Assembly: GCF_017569925.1 (NCBI RefSeq)
Contig: NZ_CP050854.1
Location: 2,232,001-2,296,000, forward strand
Source: Brenneria izadpanahii
Lineage (GTDB): Bacteria > Pseudomonadota > Gammaproteobacteria > Enterobacterales > Enterobacteriaceae
Direction of reading: 5' to 3'
Length of the DNA stretch: 64,000 bases
Both the position numbers and the translations under genes were made by a program. The notes under the pieces were generated by a model. That model was not told where the DNA came from. It searched no databases and saw only the letters and a program-made list of their open reading frames with translations. This document shows positions 1 to 9,918 of the stretch, one piece after another. Positions within the stretch are counted from its first letter, which is position 1, and each line of letters begins with the position of its first letter.

Positions 1-712
<712 letters not shown>

Positions 713-856
713 TTAATAACAATAAATATACAGTTCATGCTATCGGCAAACATCTTGAATCGTCATCCCCGCGCAGGCGGTTATCTGCTGTGGGGAGAAT
801 GTATTTGCTTTGACGCTATGACGACTAGCGCGGGTCGTTCGCCGCGCAGCCGTTCA

Positions 857-1483
857 TCAGCAGCGTTCCAATATCTGTTTCGCTTCTTTCACCAGTTGAC
901 CGCGGGAGAACATCAGTTGCAGGCGTCCGCCGCCAATCTGCTGCCACAGCACCGCTGAGCGAATACCGGCCAGGAGCGCCGCGCGCACCTTGGCCTGAAT
1001 CTGGCTGTTTTTCAGTATCTCCGGCGAGCCGGTAACCTGAATACGCGGCCCCAGCGTACTGATGACATCAACATAAATACCGGCCAGCGCGCTGACGATC
1101 GTATCAGAGAGCAGTTCAAAATGCTCCAACTGACGCTCCAACTGCCCGATGCGCTTACCCAGCTCATCAAGCGCCGTTTTTTTGCCATGCAGTTTGCGCT
1201 CCAGCGTAATCAGGCTGAAGGTATAGCGTGACAATTCGGCCCCCGGGCCTTTACCGCTGGTGTTCAATATGCCCAGCAAGGTTTCCAGCCCGGTTTTCAG
1301 GTTGCGTTCCGCATCGCCGTAAACGGCAAGCGTCGATAGCGGGTTGACCACCAGAATACTGTTGAGCGACGTGTGCAGACTTTCATTGTCGCAATTGCCG
1401 GTATGGGCCAACTGCTGCACCAGTTGGGCGGACTGGCAGACACCCGCAAGCGCCAATGTAATGTCATGATAATTCTTGGCCAC
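857..1483 (-). CDS. hflD: High frequency lysogenization protein HflD
   Basis: This is a 208-residue homologue of HflD (213 aa in E. coli), a membrane-associated cytoplasmic protein. In E. coli it is known for binding phage lambda CII and influencing lysogenisation; its housekeeping role is unclear. The N-terminus [19 protein letters not shown] and the region around [19 protein letters not shown] are family features. It follows mnmA with only 2 bp between stop and start, so the two are almost certainly co-transcribed and translationally coupled. The downstream gene is purB, the same order as in E. coli. Confidence 0.93.
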   Translation of the reverse strand: MAKNYHDITLALAGVCQSAQLVQQLAHTGNCDNESLHTSLNSILVVNPLSTLAVYGDAERNLKTGLETLLGILNTSGKGPGAELSRYTFSLITLERKLHGKKTALDELGKRIGQLERQLEHFELLSDTIVSALAGIYVDVISTLGPRIQVTGSPEILKNSQIQAKVRAALLAGIRSAVLWQQIGGGRLQLMFSRGQLVKEAKQILERC

Positions 1484-1485
1484 GG

Positions 1486-2592
1486 TTACTCCTGTAAACG
1501 CTCTTCAATGATGCCGCCGCCCAGGCAGACATCGCCCAGATAGAAAACGGCGGACTGGCCGGGGGTAACGGCTGCGACCGGTTCATCAAAACGTACGGTT
1601 ATGCGATCTTCCCCCAGCGGGGTGACGGTGCAGGGAATGTCCGCCTGACGATAACGGGTTTTGACGACGCAGCGAAATTCCCCGGTCAGCGGTTGACGAT
1701 CGACCCAATGCAACTGCTGGGCGATTAAGCCGCGGGACATCAGGCGAGGGTGCTCGTGTCCCTGCGCGACATAAAGGATATTGTTTCCCACGTCTTTATC
1801 TACAACGTACCAGGGTTCTTCTCCGCCATCTTTGACGCCGCCGATCCCCAGCCCTTTACGCTGGCCTAATGTGTGGTACATCAGCCCCTGGTGTTCTCCC
1901 ATCGGCTTGTTGTCGTCGACGGACAGAATCGGCCCCGGCTGAGCAGGCAGGTAACGGGAGAGGAACTCGGTGAATTTTCGTTCGCCGATAAAGCAAATGC
2001 CGGTGGAGTCTTTCTTTTTGGCGGTCGCCAACTCCAGTTGCTCGGCAATTTTGCGCACCTGCGGCTTTTCCAATTCGCCGACGGGAAATAGACTTTGCGC
2101 GATCTGCTCATGGCTGAGCGTATAGAGAAAATAACTCTGGTCTTTATTGCCGTCCAATCCACGGAGTAAACGGCTTTTGCCATCGACGTCCTGACGACGG
2201 ACATAGTGGCCGGTGGCGATGTAATCCGCGCCCAAATCTTCGGCCGCGAATTCAAGAAACGCTTTGAATTTGATCTCTTTATTGCACAGGATATCGGGAT
2301 TGGGCGTGCGGCCTGCTTTATATTCCGCCAGGAACAGTTCAAAGACGTTATCCCAGTATTCGGCGGCAAAATTGACGGTATGCAGCTCTATGCCAAGTTT
2401 GTCGCAGACGGCCTGTGCGTCGGCAAGGTCGGTTGCCGCGGAGCAATACTCCGTGTCGTCGTCCTCTTCCCAGTTTTTCATAAACAGGCCTTCAACATGA
2501 TAGCCCTGTTGTTGTAACAGGTAAGCGGAAACGGATGAATCAACACCGCCGGACATACCGACAATCACTTTTTTCTGGCTGTTATCTGACAT
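1486..2592 (-). CDS. mnmA: tRNA-specific 2-thiouridylase MnmA
   Basis: MnmA thiolates U34 of the Lys, Glu and Gln tRNAs, using ATP to adenylate the base and persulfide sulfur delivered by the Tus relay. The PP-loop [13 protein letters not shown] lies near the N-terminus. The two catalytic cysteines are in [10 protein letters not shown] and [12 protein letters not shown] place the start at 2592 ([12 protein letters not shown], 368 aa, the normal length) rather than 12 codons upstream, because homologues begin with this type of sequence. The gene sits between nudJ and hflD as in E. coli. Confidence 0.96.
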   Translation of the reverse strand: MSDNSQKKVIVGMSGGVDSSVSAYLLQQQGYHVEGLFMKNWEEDDDTEYCSAATDLADAQAVCDKLGIELHTVNFAAEYWDNVFELFLAEYKAGRTPNPDILCNKEIKFKAFLEFAAEDLGADYIATGHYVRRQDVDGKSRLLRGLDGNKDQSYFLYTLSHEQIAQSLFPVGELEKPQVRKIAEQLELATAKKKDSTGICFIGERKFTEFLSRYLPAQPGPILSVDDNKPMGEHQGLMYHTLGQRKGLGIGGVKDGGEEPWYVVDKDVGNNILYVAQGHEHPRLMSRGLIAQQLHWVDRQPLTGEFRCVVKTRYRQADIPCTVTPLGEDRITVRFDEPVAAVTPGQSAVFYLGDVCLGGGIIEERLQE

Positions 2593-2776
2593 AGAAGTCT
2601 CACGAACTGAAATACGTATACCCGCCATTTTTCAAATCACAGGCGCGTTGGCCCGGTTATTCGGCCTCTCTCCCGCAATTCGAAATCCACCGGGTATGAC
2701 ATTAAAGCGAAAAACAAGCGGCGTATTTTATCATGTTGCGACCGGGCCTGCACCGCTATTCCTGATACGTTATGCG

Positions 2777-3223
2777 CTAAAACGGCCAGTTAAAGGCGTT
2801 CAGTATCGTTAAAGGATAGCGTTCGGCCTGTTGATAGCGCCGGATGCTCTCCGCAACCAGCGGTGAGCGCAGCCGGTCGGAGTTGAGGATTTGTTCCGCC
2901 GTCAACCAGCGACAGCACTCGATATCGCTGTCGTGGGGGTGCGTTTCCATCCGATAGGGCAGATCGAGGGAGAAGCAGAAACGCAGAAATGGCGTATGAT
3001 CGGGGGCGATCCATTGGTGTAACTGCAGAAAACTCTGCGGCTCCGCTTGAATACCCGTCTCCTCCCACAGCTCCCGGCTGGCGGCCTGAATCAGCGTTTC
3101 ATCGGCTTCCAGGTGTCCGGCGGGCTGATTCCACAACAGTTTGTCGTTAATCAACTCTTCAACCACCAGAAAATGGTTCTCAGCCTGGACTACGCAGGCA
3201 ACGGTAACGTGTGGCTTAAACAT
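2777..3223 (-). CDS. nudJ: Nudix phosphatase NudJ
   Basis: A 148-residue Nudix hydrolase. E. coli NudJ removes phosphate from thiamine pyrimidine pyrophosphates and nucleoside di/triphosphates. The Nudix box is intact: [20 protein letters not shown] followed by TGI, fitting GX5EX7REUXEEXGU. The N-terminus [20 protein letters not shown] matches the family. Its start overlaps the end of rluE by 8 bp, which indicates translational coupling in the rluE-nudJ-mnmA-hflD-purB transcript. Confidence 0.93.
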   Translation of the reverse strand: MFKPHVTVACVVQAENHFLVVEELINDKLLWNQPAGHLEADETLIQAASRELWEETGIQAEPQSFLQLHQWIAPDHTPFLRFCFSLDLPYRMETHPHDSDIECCRWLTAEQILNSDRLRSPLVAESIRRYQQAERYPLTILNAFNWPF

Positions 3224-3842
3224 CAGCGATCTCCTTCCATTCTCCGGGGGACAGGTTTTCCACGGTCCGATCGGCCATGCCGTAGCGTATCAGGCGCAGC
3301 GTGGGATAACCAATATTTGCCGTCATACGCCGAACCTGACGGTTGCGGCCTTCATGCAGGGTGATTTTCAACCAACTGACGGGGATGTTTTTGCGTTCCC
3401 TGATCGGCGGAACCCGCGGCCACAGCCAGTCTGGTTCCGGTACTATTTCAGCGCCCGCCGGCAGGGTTTTACCGTCTTTAAGCTCAAGACCGCTTCGGAA
3501 GCGGGAAAGCGCGGCTGCGTCGGGAATGCCTTCAACCTGAACATAATAAATTTTTGCGGTTTTATAGGCGGGCGAGGTAAGTTTGGCTTGAAGCTTTCCG
3601 TCATTGGTGAGGATCATCAACCCTTCGCTATCCCGGTCCAGACGCCCGGCTGCGTAGACGCCGCTAATCGGTATATAGTCTTTCAGGGTTGAACGGCCGG
3701 CTTCATCAGTAAACTGGGGCAGCACATCAAAAGGTTTATTGAACAATACGATGCGTCGAGGCTCCGTATTAGCGCTTTTTTTTGCCGTTCGGGAGCTGAA
3801 TCGTTTAACTCGGTGATTTTTAACAGGGAATTTATTCATCAT
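3216..3842 (-). CDS. rluE: 23S rRNA pseudouridine(2457) synthase RluE
   Basis: RluE converts U2457 of 23S rRNA to pseudouridine. The catalytic-aspartate motif is [10 protein letters not shown], and the C-terminal [11 protein letters not shown] motif is typical of the RsuA/RluB/E/F family. The basic N-terminal segment ([15 protein letters not shown]) resembles the E. coli protein. Two adjacent ATGs occur at 3842 and 3839; an earlier ATG at 3869 is possible but less like homologues. The gene is divergent from icd, as in E. coli, so the 127 bp between 3843 and 3969 hold both promoters. Confidence 0.92.
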   Translation of the reverse strand: MMNKFPVKNHRVKRFSSRTAKKSANTEPRRIVLFNKPFDVLPQFTDEAGRSTLKDYIPISGVYAAGRLDRDSEGLMILTNDGKLQAKLTSPAYKTAKIYYVQVEGIPDAAALSRFRSGLELKDGKTLPAGAEIVPEPDWLWPRVPPIRERKNIPVSWLKITLHEGRNRQVRRMTANIGYPTLRLIRYGMADRTVENLSPGEWKEIADV

Positions 3843-3969
3843 CTTTATAGCCGCGGGTAACAAAAGCATTATACTCGAAAAGGTTTGCGATTGGCGCGGG
3901 CTAAATATTCAAGTAGTATCGACACACATCTTACAAGTCATTAACAAATTGCGCTCGAAGGAGAGGTTA

Positions 3970-5223
3970 ATGGAAAGCAAAGTAGTAGTACCGACAGAGG
4001 GGCAAAAGATCACGGTTGATGCTCAAGGCAAGCTGGTCGTTCCCAATAATCCGGTGATCCCTTTTATCGAAGGGGACGGTATTGGCGTTGATGTCACGCC
4101 GGCCATGATCGACGTTGTTAATGCCGCAGTAAAAAAAGCCTATCAGGGCAAACGCGCAATTTCCTGGATGGAAATTTATACCGGCGAAAAATCAACGCAG
4201 CTTTATGGTAAAGACGTTTGGCTGCCGGAAGAAACCCTGGATCTGATTCGCGAGTATCGCGTTGCGATTAAAGGCCCGCTGACTACGCCGGTCGGCGGCG
4301 GCATCCGCTCTCTGAACGTCGCATTGCGCCAGCAACTGGATCTATATATCTGCCTGCGTCCGGTTCGTTATTACGAAGGCACGCCAAGCCCGGTAAAACA
4401 CCCTGAATTGACCGATATGGTTATCTTCCGTGAAAACGCCGAAGATATTTACGCCGGTATCGAATGGAAAGCGGATTCGGCGGAAGCGGATAAAGTGATC
4501 AAGTTTTTGCGCGATGAAATGGGCGTAAATAAAATCCGTTTCCCGCAACATTGCGGCATCGGCATCAAGCCATGTTCCGAAGAAGGCACGAAGCGTCTGG
4601 TGCGTGCGGCGATTGAATATGCCATCACCAACAATCGTGACTCCCTCACGCTGGTCCATAAAGGCAATATCATGAAATTCACCGAAGGCGCCTTCAAAGA
4701 CTGGGGCTACCAGCTGGCGCGTGAAGAGTTCGGCGGAGAACTGATTGATGGCGGGCCGTGGGTTAAAATCAAGACCCCGAACACCGGTAAAGATATCATC
4801 GTTAAAGATGTGATTGCCGATGCGTTTTTACAACAAATCCTGCTGCGCCCCGCGGAATATGATGTTATCGCCTGTATGAACCTGAACGGCGACTATATTT
4901 CTGATGCGCTGGCCGCACAGGTCGGCGGTATCGGTATCGCACCGGGGGCTAATATCGGCGACGAATGCGCGCTGTTTGAAGCGACCCACGGCACCGCGCC
5001 TAAATATGCCGGCCAGGATAAAGTGAATCCGGGTTCTATTATCCTGTCTGCGGAAATGATGCTGCGTCACCTGCAATGGTTCGAAGCCGCCGACCTGATT
5101 GTTAAAGGCGTTGAGGGTGCGATCAAGAACAAGACCGTGACCTACGATTTCGAACGCCTGATGGAAGGCGCTAAGCTGCGGAAATGTAGCGAGTTCGCGC
5201 AGGACATCATCGATAACATGTAA
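3970..5223 (+). CDS. icd: NADP-dependent isocitrate dehydrogenase
   Basis: Isocitrate dehydrogenase oxidatively decarboxylates isocitrate to 2-oxoglutarate in the TCA cycle. The protein is 417 aa, as in E. coli (416). The segment [26 protein letters not shown] carries the substrate serine that AceK phosphorylates (RSLN). The C-terminal region [25 protein letters not shown] is the metal- and cofactor-binding signature. I chose ATG 3970 because GGAGAGG lies just upstream; a TTG seven codons earlier is unlikely. The 3' end of icd is the known attachment site of e14 and phage 21, and a prophage remnant follows directly here. Confidence 0.97.
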   Translation: MESKVVVPTEGQKITVDAQGKLVVPNNPVIPFIEGDGIGVDVTPAMIDVVNAAVKKAYQGKRAISWMEIYTGEKSTQLYGKDVWLPEETLDLIREYRVAIKGPLTTPVGGGIRSLNVALRQQLDLYICLRPVRYYEGTPSPVKHPELTDMVIFRENAEDIYAGIEWKADSAEADKVIKFLRDEMGVNKIRFPQHCGIGIKPCSEEGTKRLVRAAIEYAITNNRDSLTLVHKGNIMKFTEGAFKDWGYQLAREEFGGELIDGGPWVKIKTPNTGKDIIVKDVIADAFLQQILLRPAEYDVIACMNLNGDYISDALAAQVGGIGIAPGANIGDECALFEATHGTAPKYAGQDKVNPGSIILSAEMMLRHLQWFEAADLIVKGVEGAIKNKTVTYDFERLMEGAKLRKCSEFAQDIIDNM

Positions 5224-5240
5224 GTATATTGTTATAACAT

Positions 5241-5275
5241 TGATCGGCGGGGGCGTTTGGCTTCCGCTGATTTTT
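5241..5275 (+). terminator. Probable terminator after icd
   Basis: A stem of TGATCGGCGG against CCGCTGATT (with G-U pairs) is followed by five Ts, 18 bp after the icd stop. It lies where an icd transcript would be expected to end. Confidence 0.6.
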
Positions 5276-5348
5276 AACATGGTGAATTCCGGTTAGTAAA
5301 ACAATTTAGTAAATCTGATTGAAAAATGACCTTTTTGATGATCGTTTT

Positions 5349-5917
5349 TCATCGGTCATTGACCGTAATTGTTAACCAATCTTTGCCGCGATCGTCATTG
5401 TATCTGTCGGTTTGTTGTTGTGATTTATGCCCCAGTAATAACCGTGTATCCACATCTCCTTGCTCTCTGTAAAGTCGTTCAGCTAATGAGCGTTGTTCGT
5501 GAAATGTCGGCCCAAACCAATCCTGTCTCTGGCTGCGCTGAATCGCATTGTAAGCGTGCGGGAAGAGACGGCGTCGCCGCGCTTCGCCTGCGAGGTAGAT
5601 CGAAAGAAATGCACCAGGTAAGGGCTGACGACATAGTCGCGACATCGGTTTACAACCTCGCGCAAGCTCCAGTTAATAACGTTACAGCGTAACGATAATG
5701 GAATGGCAATCCGTGTACCGGTTTTCTCTTGAATTACATGCAGATGGTCATCCCAAATGTCCGAGAACTTCATGTTTGCCACATCATCCAGACGTTGGGC
5801 TGTAACCAGGGCCAATAGCATAGCGTTACACTCGTTGTCTGGAAACTCGATCGGCTGGGCCGCAGTGTGCGCGACCTGATAACGCTCGACTCTGATTTGC
5901 AGTCCCGCGGCATTCAT
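5349..5917 (-). pseudogene. Lambda-type phage integrase, truncated and frameshifted
   Basis: Two overlapping minus-strand frames together encode the C-terminal catalytic half of a tyrosine recombinase. The first frame (5917 down to about 5515) has TAQRLDDVANMKFSDIWDDHL, which contains the first catalytic Arg region, and later LTMRFSAARDRIG. The second frame continues with GPTFHEQRSLAERLY (HxxR), LLGHKSQQQTDRYNDDRG (second His and catalytic Tyr) and a lambda-Int-like tail. A one-base shift near 5510-5525 separates the frames, so the full protein cannot be made. The N-terminal DNA-binding part, roughly 150 residues of a usual 350-390, is missing. At 5917 the sequence switches abruptly into a serine-recombinase fragment. 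The orientation, pointing at the icd 3' end, matches an element once integrated in icd. Confidence 0.85.
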
Positions 5918-6207
5918 TTCCGCAGCCTGACCAACTCGATAGACACATCAACGCCAACTGGCCGATTTTTTTCCACGTTATGAGCGCGTTAGCAGAAATG
6001 GAACGCGAGCTGATAGTTGAACGAACCCGCGCCGGGCTTGTGGCTGCAAGAGAGCAGGGTAGGATCGGCGGCAGGAGACCGGTCATGACGCCAGATATTA
6101 TTGAGCATGCCAGGCAGATGTTGCAGAACGGCGCAACACGGCGTCAAGTCGCGGAGATTTGCGGCGTGACGGTGAAGACGATTTATAAGTATTTCCCTGC
6201 CAGCTAA
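5915..6207 (+). pseudogene. Pin/Gin-type serine invertase, C-terminal fragment
   Basis: Translation from about 5915 gives HFRSLTNSIDTSTPTGRFF. After a one-base deletion in the T-run near 5970 it continues as HVMSALAEMERELIVERTRA and then a GRIGGRRP linker with a C-terminal helix-turn-helix ending KTIYKYFPAS. This is the back half of a Pin/Gin/Hin DNA invertase; the catalytic serine domain is absent. E14-type prophages carry pin for tail-fibre switching, so it is probably a remnant of the same prophage as the adjacent integrase. An ATG at 5980 could still yield a 75-residue DNA-binding fragment, but I treat the gene as dead. Confidence 0.85.
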
Positions 6208-6290
6208 TTGATCGGTTATAGCGATCAATTACCACAAATCGATCTGTATAAACGTTTATAAAATATACAGCCCAGGTGCCATGATTAATA

Positions 6291-6773
6291 GTGATGAAAA
6301 ACTATAAAAACGTCACTAGGGGAAGCCGCCCATCGGTAACTCGATGGGCTTTTTCTCACACAAAAACGACAGGCGGCCCGATCTTGGAGCTGGATTGGAA
6401 AAATATTAAAATTGACCGCGCCGGAGTGGACAAGGTGAAACTTCATACCGGCCGGTTTGCGGAAACGCCAGAAAACAAGGTGATGATCGACCGCCTGGAA
6501 AAAATTCTGAAGGGTGAACTGCAGGCCACCGATACCGACAAACGTTTTTATACCCATGAAGTCAGGGAGCTAGAGCGCTACCGAAATCTGGGCATACGGG
6601 ATGGTGCGGTTCCTCAAAGTGTTAAGGAGCAAAAAGATGTGTGGAATAATACACATACAGCAACCCTTGAGGATTACAAAATAAATGAAAGGGAGCAGGC
6701 TCTTTATACTGATGAGGCTTTACAAGCCGCATATGAACAGGAATTAAAAGATGCTTTAGGAGGGAAAAAATAA
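6291..6773 (+). CDS. Orphan polymorphic-toxin C-terminal domain (Rhs/CdiA-CT-like), probably truncated
   Basis: The open frame spans 160 codons, but only about residues 25-160 (from roughly base 6370) look like protein-coding sequence. This part contains KVKLHTGRFAETPENKVMID, then DKRFYTHEVRELERYRNLGI and NNTHTATLEDYKINEREQAL. It resembles, from memory, the C-terminal variable domains of Rhs-type or contact-dependent toxins; I cannot name the nuclease or effector class. No secretion or repeat region is attached, so it reads as an orphan cassette. The stop codon overlaps the start of the next small gene (ATAATG at 6773), the usual toxin/immunity arrangement. A terminator and no clear ribosome site precede it, so expression is doubtful. 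Confidence 0.5.
   Translation: MMKNYKNVTRGSRPSVTRWAFSHTKTTGGPILELDWKNIKIDRAGVDKVKLHTGRFAETPENKVMIDRLEKILKGELQATDTDKRFYTHEVRELERYRNLGIRDGAVPQSVKEQKDVWNNTHTATLEDYKINEREQALYTDEALQAAYEQELKDALGGKK
6325..6355 (+). terminator. Intrinsic terminator inside the nominal toxin reading frame
   Basis: GCCCATCG pairs with CGATGGGC across a six-base loop and is followed by five Ts. It lies within the first 20 codons of the open frame starting at 6291, which suggests the true coding part of that gene begins downstream or was fused in from elsewhere. Confidence 0.7.
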
Positions 6774-7042
6774 TGTCTTTGAGTGATATTGTAAAAAATG
6801 AAAGCGTAGAGGATGTGCTAACCTTCCTGGGGCCAACCTCCGACTACCGTAAATTAGATCGATTGTACACATATAACCGGTTCGAAGTTATCTCCAGTGG
6901 TGAGCTTTCGTTTGCCTATGATGAGTTGCTTCGAAAAGGAGTGCTTCAGGACCAAAATGGAAAAGTTGTAAAAGGTCCCAATTGGAAAGAACCCAGATTC
7001 GTTACCGAAGAGAGCGTTAGAAATTCTGTGTCATTCCAGTAA
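6773..7042 (+). CDS. Putative immunity protein, 3' end replaced by an IS insertion
   Basis: A small acidic protein (89 aa as it now reads) starts inside the stop of the toxin-like gene behind GGAGGG, as cognate immunity genes usually do. I do not recognise the family. The IS256-type element starts at 7010, within this gene. Codons 80-89 (ESVRNSVSFQ) are therefore supplied by the IS terminal repeat. Joining the two copies of the 8-bp target duplication restores the original frame: after FVTE it would read KKYGF and stop at 8328-8330, giving 84 residues. Only the last five residues were exchanged, so the protein may still work. Confidence 0.55.
   Translation: MSLSDIVKNESVEDVLTFLGPTSDYRKLDRLYTYNRFEVISSGELSFAYDELLRKGVLQDQNGKVVKGPNWKEPRFVTEESVRNSVSFQ
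7002..7009. repeat. Target-site duplication, left copy (TTACCGAA)
   Basis: This is identical to 8305-8312 on the other side of the IS element. Eight base pairs is the expected duplication length for IS256-family transposition. Confidence 0.95.
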
Positions 7043-8304
7043 TATACTTCAAAAAAGGAATGACACATGTCCCAGCCCTTCGATTTCGACAAAGCACTTA
7101 AGGCCCTCCAGTCCGGTCAGGCATTAACAGGCAAGGATGGTATCTTAACCCCATTAATTAAACAGTTAACTGAAGCTGCTCTGGCCGCTGAACTTGACTC
7201 TCATCTGGCTGCAGATGTGGAAGCAAACCGTAAAAACGGTTCCGGCAAAAAGACCATTAAAGCGACGACCGGCAGTTTTGAACTCGCCACACCACGCGAC
7301 CGCAATGGCACTTTCGAGCCTCAGTTGGTAAAAAAGCACCAGACCACCCTGTCCGACGAGATTGAGCACAAGATTATCCGCCTGTTCGCTCTCGGCATGA
7401 GCTACGCCGACATCAGCCGGGAAATCGAAGACCTGTACGCTTTCAGCGTTTCCACGTCCACTATCAGCGCCGTTACCGACAAGGTCATCCCCGAACTGAA
7501 ACACTGGCAGCAGCGCCCGCTGGAGCCGGTGTATCCTTTCGTCTGGCTGGATGCCATCCACTACAAAATCCGTGAGGATGGGCGCTATGTGAGCAAGGCG
7601 GTGTATACCGTACTGGCCCTGAACGCCAAAGGCAAAAAAGACGTGCTGGGGTTGTATCTGTCTGAAAGTGAAGGAGCCAACTTCTGGTTGTCGGTGCTGA
7701 CCGACCTGCAAAACCGGGGTGTCAGGGATATCCTGATTGCCTGCGTGGACGGATTGACCGGGTTCCCGGAAGCGATAAATAGCATTTATCCGCAGACGGA
7801 AGTGCAGTTGTGCGTCATCCACCAGATACGCAACTCCATCAAATACGTGGCGTCGAAGCACCACAAAGCGTTCATGGCCGACCTGAAGCCGGTTTACCGC
7901 GCGGTATCGAAAGCGGCGGCGGAAACTGCGCTGGACGAGTTGGATGCCAGATGGGGCCAGCAGTATCCGATGGTTATCCAGTCATGGCGCCGGAAATGGG
8001 AAAATCTGTCGGCGTACTTCCGCTATCCGGCGGATATCCGCAAGGTGATTTACACCACCAACGCCATCGAATCAGTTCACCGGCAGTTCAGGAAGCTGAC
8101 GAAAACCAAAGGGGCGTTCCCTAATGAAAACAGCCTGTTGAAGCTGCTTTATCTGGGGCTGATGAATGCGCGGGAGAAATGGACAATGCCAATCCAGAAC
8201 TGGAACTTGACCTTGTCGCAGTTGGCCATTTATTTTGACGGGCGACTGAATAACGTGATTACGCTGTAATATTTTTACCGTGACACAGAATTCTGAACAC
8301 TCCC
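7010..8304 (+). mobile_element. Complete IS256-family insertion sequence, 1295 bp
   Basis: The element is bounded by 24-bp imperfect terminal inverted repeats (7010-7033 and 8281-8304, 19 of 24 positions matching, with AATTCTGTGTCA shared exactly). It is flanked by a perfect 8-bp direct repeat TTACCGAA. It carries one intact transposase gene. The intact ends and duplication show a simple insertion with no later deletion, so it is probably recent relative to the prophage decay. It sits in the 3' end of the putative immunity gene. Confidence 0.95.
7067..8269 (+). CDS. IS256-family transposase
   Basis: A 400-residue DDE transposase of the IS256/MULE type. The catalytic triad is visible: Asp162 in FVWLDAIHYKI, Asp228 in ACVDGLTGFPEA and Glu335 in TTNAIESVHRQFRK. 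The CVIHQIRNS motif between the second Asp and the Glu is typical of the family. The frame is complete, so the element may be active. It occupies nearly the whole element, leaving 57 bp on the left and 35 bp on the right. Confidence 0.97.
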   Translation: MSQPFDFDKALKALQSGQALTGKDGILTPLIKQLTEAALAAELDSHLAADVEANRKNGSGKKTIKATTGSFELATPRDRNGTFEPQLVKKHQTTLSDEIEHKIIRLFALGMSYADISREIEDLYAFSVSTSTISAVTDKVIPELKHWQQRPLEPVYPFVWLDAIHYKIREDGRYVSKAVYTVLALNAKGKKDVLGLYLSESEGANFWLSVLTDLQNRGVRDILIACVDGLTGFPEAINSIYPQTEVQLCVIHQIRNSIKYVASKHHKAFMADLKPVYRAVSKAAAETALDELDARWGQQYPMVIQSWRRKWENLSAYFRYPADIRKVIYTTNAIESVHRQFRKLTKTKGAFPNENSLLKLLYLGLMNAREKWTMPIQNWNLTLSQLAIYFDGRLNNVITL

Positions 8305-8312
8305 TTACCGAA
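8305..8312. repeat. Target-site duplication, right copy (TTACCGAA)
   Basis: This is identical to 7002-7009. The 18 bases that follow (8313-8330) are the displaced last codons and stop of the interrupted immunity gene. Confidence 0.95.
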
Positions 8313-8388
8313 AAAAAATACGGTTTCTAATCGAAGGTTCATCGCTTGCGCTCTTGATTGATACGCGCTAACTTCCCCGAAGTTACCA

Positions 8389-8418
8389 AGCCTCGCCTTA
8401 AACAGCGGGGCTTTTTTT
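8389..8418 (+). terminator. Intrinsic terminator in prophage remnant
   Basis: AGCCTCGC pairs with GCGGGGCT (G-U allowed) over an eight-base loop and is followed by seven Ts. It would end a toxin/immunity transcript. Confidence 0.7.
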
Positions 8419-8449
8419 ATGCCCTTTTTATACCATTATCAGGATCCTC

Positions 8450-8611
8450 ATGGCGACCATTGATATCACCACGATGCGTGGCGAGATGCCGCGTGTCATC
8501 GGGCATCTATTGCCTGAATCCAATTCCACACTGGCGCAAGGTTGCCATTTCGGCCCCTATGTTTTGCCAGTAAACCGTTTTTCCACAAAAATCCCCCTGT
8601 TTTTGTATTAA
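8450..8611 (+). pseudogene. Phage structural protein, N-terminal stub
   Basis: Fifty-three codons run from ATG 8450 to TAA 8609. The first 40 or so (MATIDITTMRGEMPRVIGHLLPE, then STLAQGCHFGPYVLP) resemble the start of proteins encoded in virion-structure regions of tailed phages. After that the frame turns into unrelated sequence and stops. This marks the right edge of the recognisable prophage remnant. The product family is from memory and not certain. Confidence 0.5.
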
Positions 8612-8745
8612 CCATCGTCCTAATCGTTTTCCCGATTGTTTTTGTCGTTATTTTTTCGATCGGTAATCCGGTTGTCTCTGGCTATCTATCCCTCAATCTG
8701 GCGTGATATCTTCATCCATTCGGTTAAACCAGCATTGAAAGAATC

Positions 8746-9918
8746 ATGAACTTTTCTTTTGATAAATATCAGCAGCATTATTTCACCTTTATGATGATCT
8801 TCGCCGCATCACTGGTGGGGCTGATTACCGGCTACACGTTACCGCTTATCAGCCTGCGGCTGGCTGCGATGGGGCATGGCGTCGCGCTGTTGGGCGTTAT
8901 TTCCGCGCTTCCTGCCGTGGGGATGTTTATCTCATCGTTCATCACTCCCGCGCTGACGCGGCGAATAAACATGAGAATTCTGCTGGTTTTTAGCCTGCTG
9001 GCGCTTTCCGTTTCAACCGTGGCGTCGTGCCTGTTGAACAATCCCGCGCTATTGCTTTTCCCGCGCTTGATGACGGGGCTGGCCAGCGGAGTTGTGATTG
9101 TCATCGGCGAAAGCTGGATCGCCGGCGCGGCATCGGAGCGTTATAAGGCGACGTTCACCGGCTTATACACCTCGGCGTTCACCGGCTTTCAACTGATGGG
9201 ACCGCTATTGATTGTGGCGGGCAATGCCTATGAGACATGGGCCGTATGGTCCATCGGTATCATGACGGCGGTATGCGGATTGATGCTCGTCCTCTGCCGC
9301 AGCGTCGCGAGTTCCGAGGAGAAAACACCGGTCTCTTATCGCCGCGTATTGAAAACAGCGGCGGCCATTGCCGTGGGCGTGCTGTGTTTTTCCTTTTTCG
9401 ACGCCAGCGTACTATCGTTATTTCCGCTGTATGGCATGGCGAATGGGCTGACGGAGCAAACCGCCGCGCTTCTGGTTAGCGTGATTTTCCTGGGGGATGC
9501 GCTGTTACAACCTGCTATGGGCTGGATGGCCGACAAACTCGGCGTCAGGCGCGTTCACATCGGCTGTGGGGCGGTATTTTGTATTCTGTCGATGCTGGTG
9601 CCGCTAACGTTTAATTCTCCGCATTTGATGTTCCTGAACTGTTTTATCCTGGGGGCGGTCGCCGGCGCTATCTATACGCTTTCGCTGGTTCGCGCAGGAA
9701 AAGGTTTTTCCGGGCAGAAGCTCATTGTCGTCAATTCCCTTTTCGGGGTTGTCTGGGGAGCCGGAAGTATTTCGGGGCCGGCATTGACCGGTATCGTCGT
9801 GTCTTTTATCGGGTATGGCGGCGTCATTTTTTGTCTGGTCGGCATGGGGCTGATTTTTCTCTTGGCGCAGTACCTATCCGTCAGTGAGCAAAATCCGGCG
9901 CTGACGACGAATCTATGA
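8746..9918 (+). CDS. MFS transporter, YcaD-like
   Basis: A 390-residue inner-membrane protein with about 12 hydrophobic segments. The major-facilitator loop appears in degenerate form after TM2 (ITPALTRRINMR) and again in the second half (GWMADKLGVRRVH). The organisation resembles the YcaD / YfkF group of uncharacterised efflux-type MFS proteins. The substrate is unknown. It stands alone between the prophage remnant and an AT-rich gap, in the same orientation as the remnant, so it may be a neighbour of the integration site or accessory DNA. Confidence 0.85.
   Translation: MNFSFDKYQQHYFTFMMIFAASLVGLITGYTLPLISLRLAAMGHGVALLGVISALPAVGMFISSFITPALTRRINMRILLVFSLLALSVSTVASCLLNNPALLLFPRLMTGLASGVVIVIGESWIAGAASERYKATFTGLYTSAFTGFQLMGPLLIVAGNAYETWAVWSIGIMTAVCGLMLVLCRSVASSEEKTPVSYRRVLKTAAAIAVGVLCFSFFDASVLSLFPLYGMANGLTEQTAALLVSVIFLGDALLQPAMGWMADKLGVRRVHIGCGAVFCILSMLVPLTFNSPHLMFLNCFILGAVAGAIYTLSLVRAGKGFSGQKLIVVNSLFGVVWGAGSISGPALTGIVVSFIGYGGVIFCLVGMGLIFLLAQYLSVSEQNPALTTNL

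Noticed and set aside
5325..5360. Hairpin AATGACC...GGTCATT at the end of the integrase remnant, considered as a terminator
   Set aside because: The two arms are interrupted by an unpaired T run and no T-tract follows in either direction. It might be part of an attachment site but I cannot support that.
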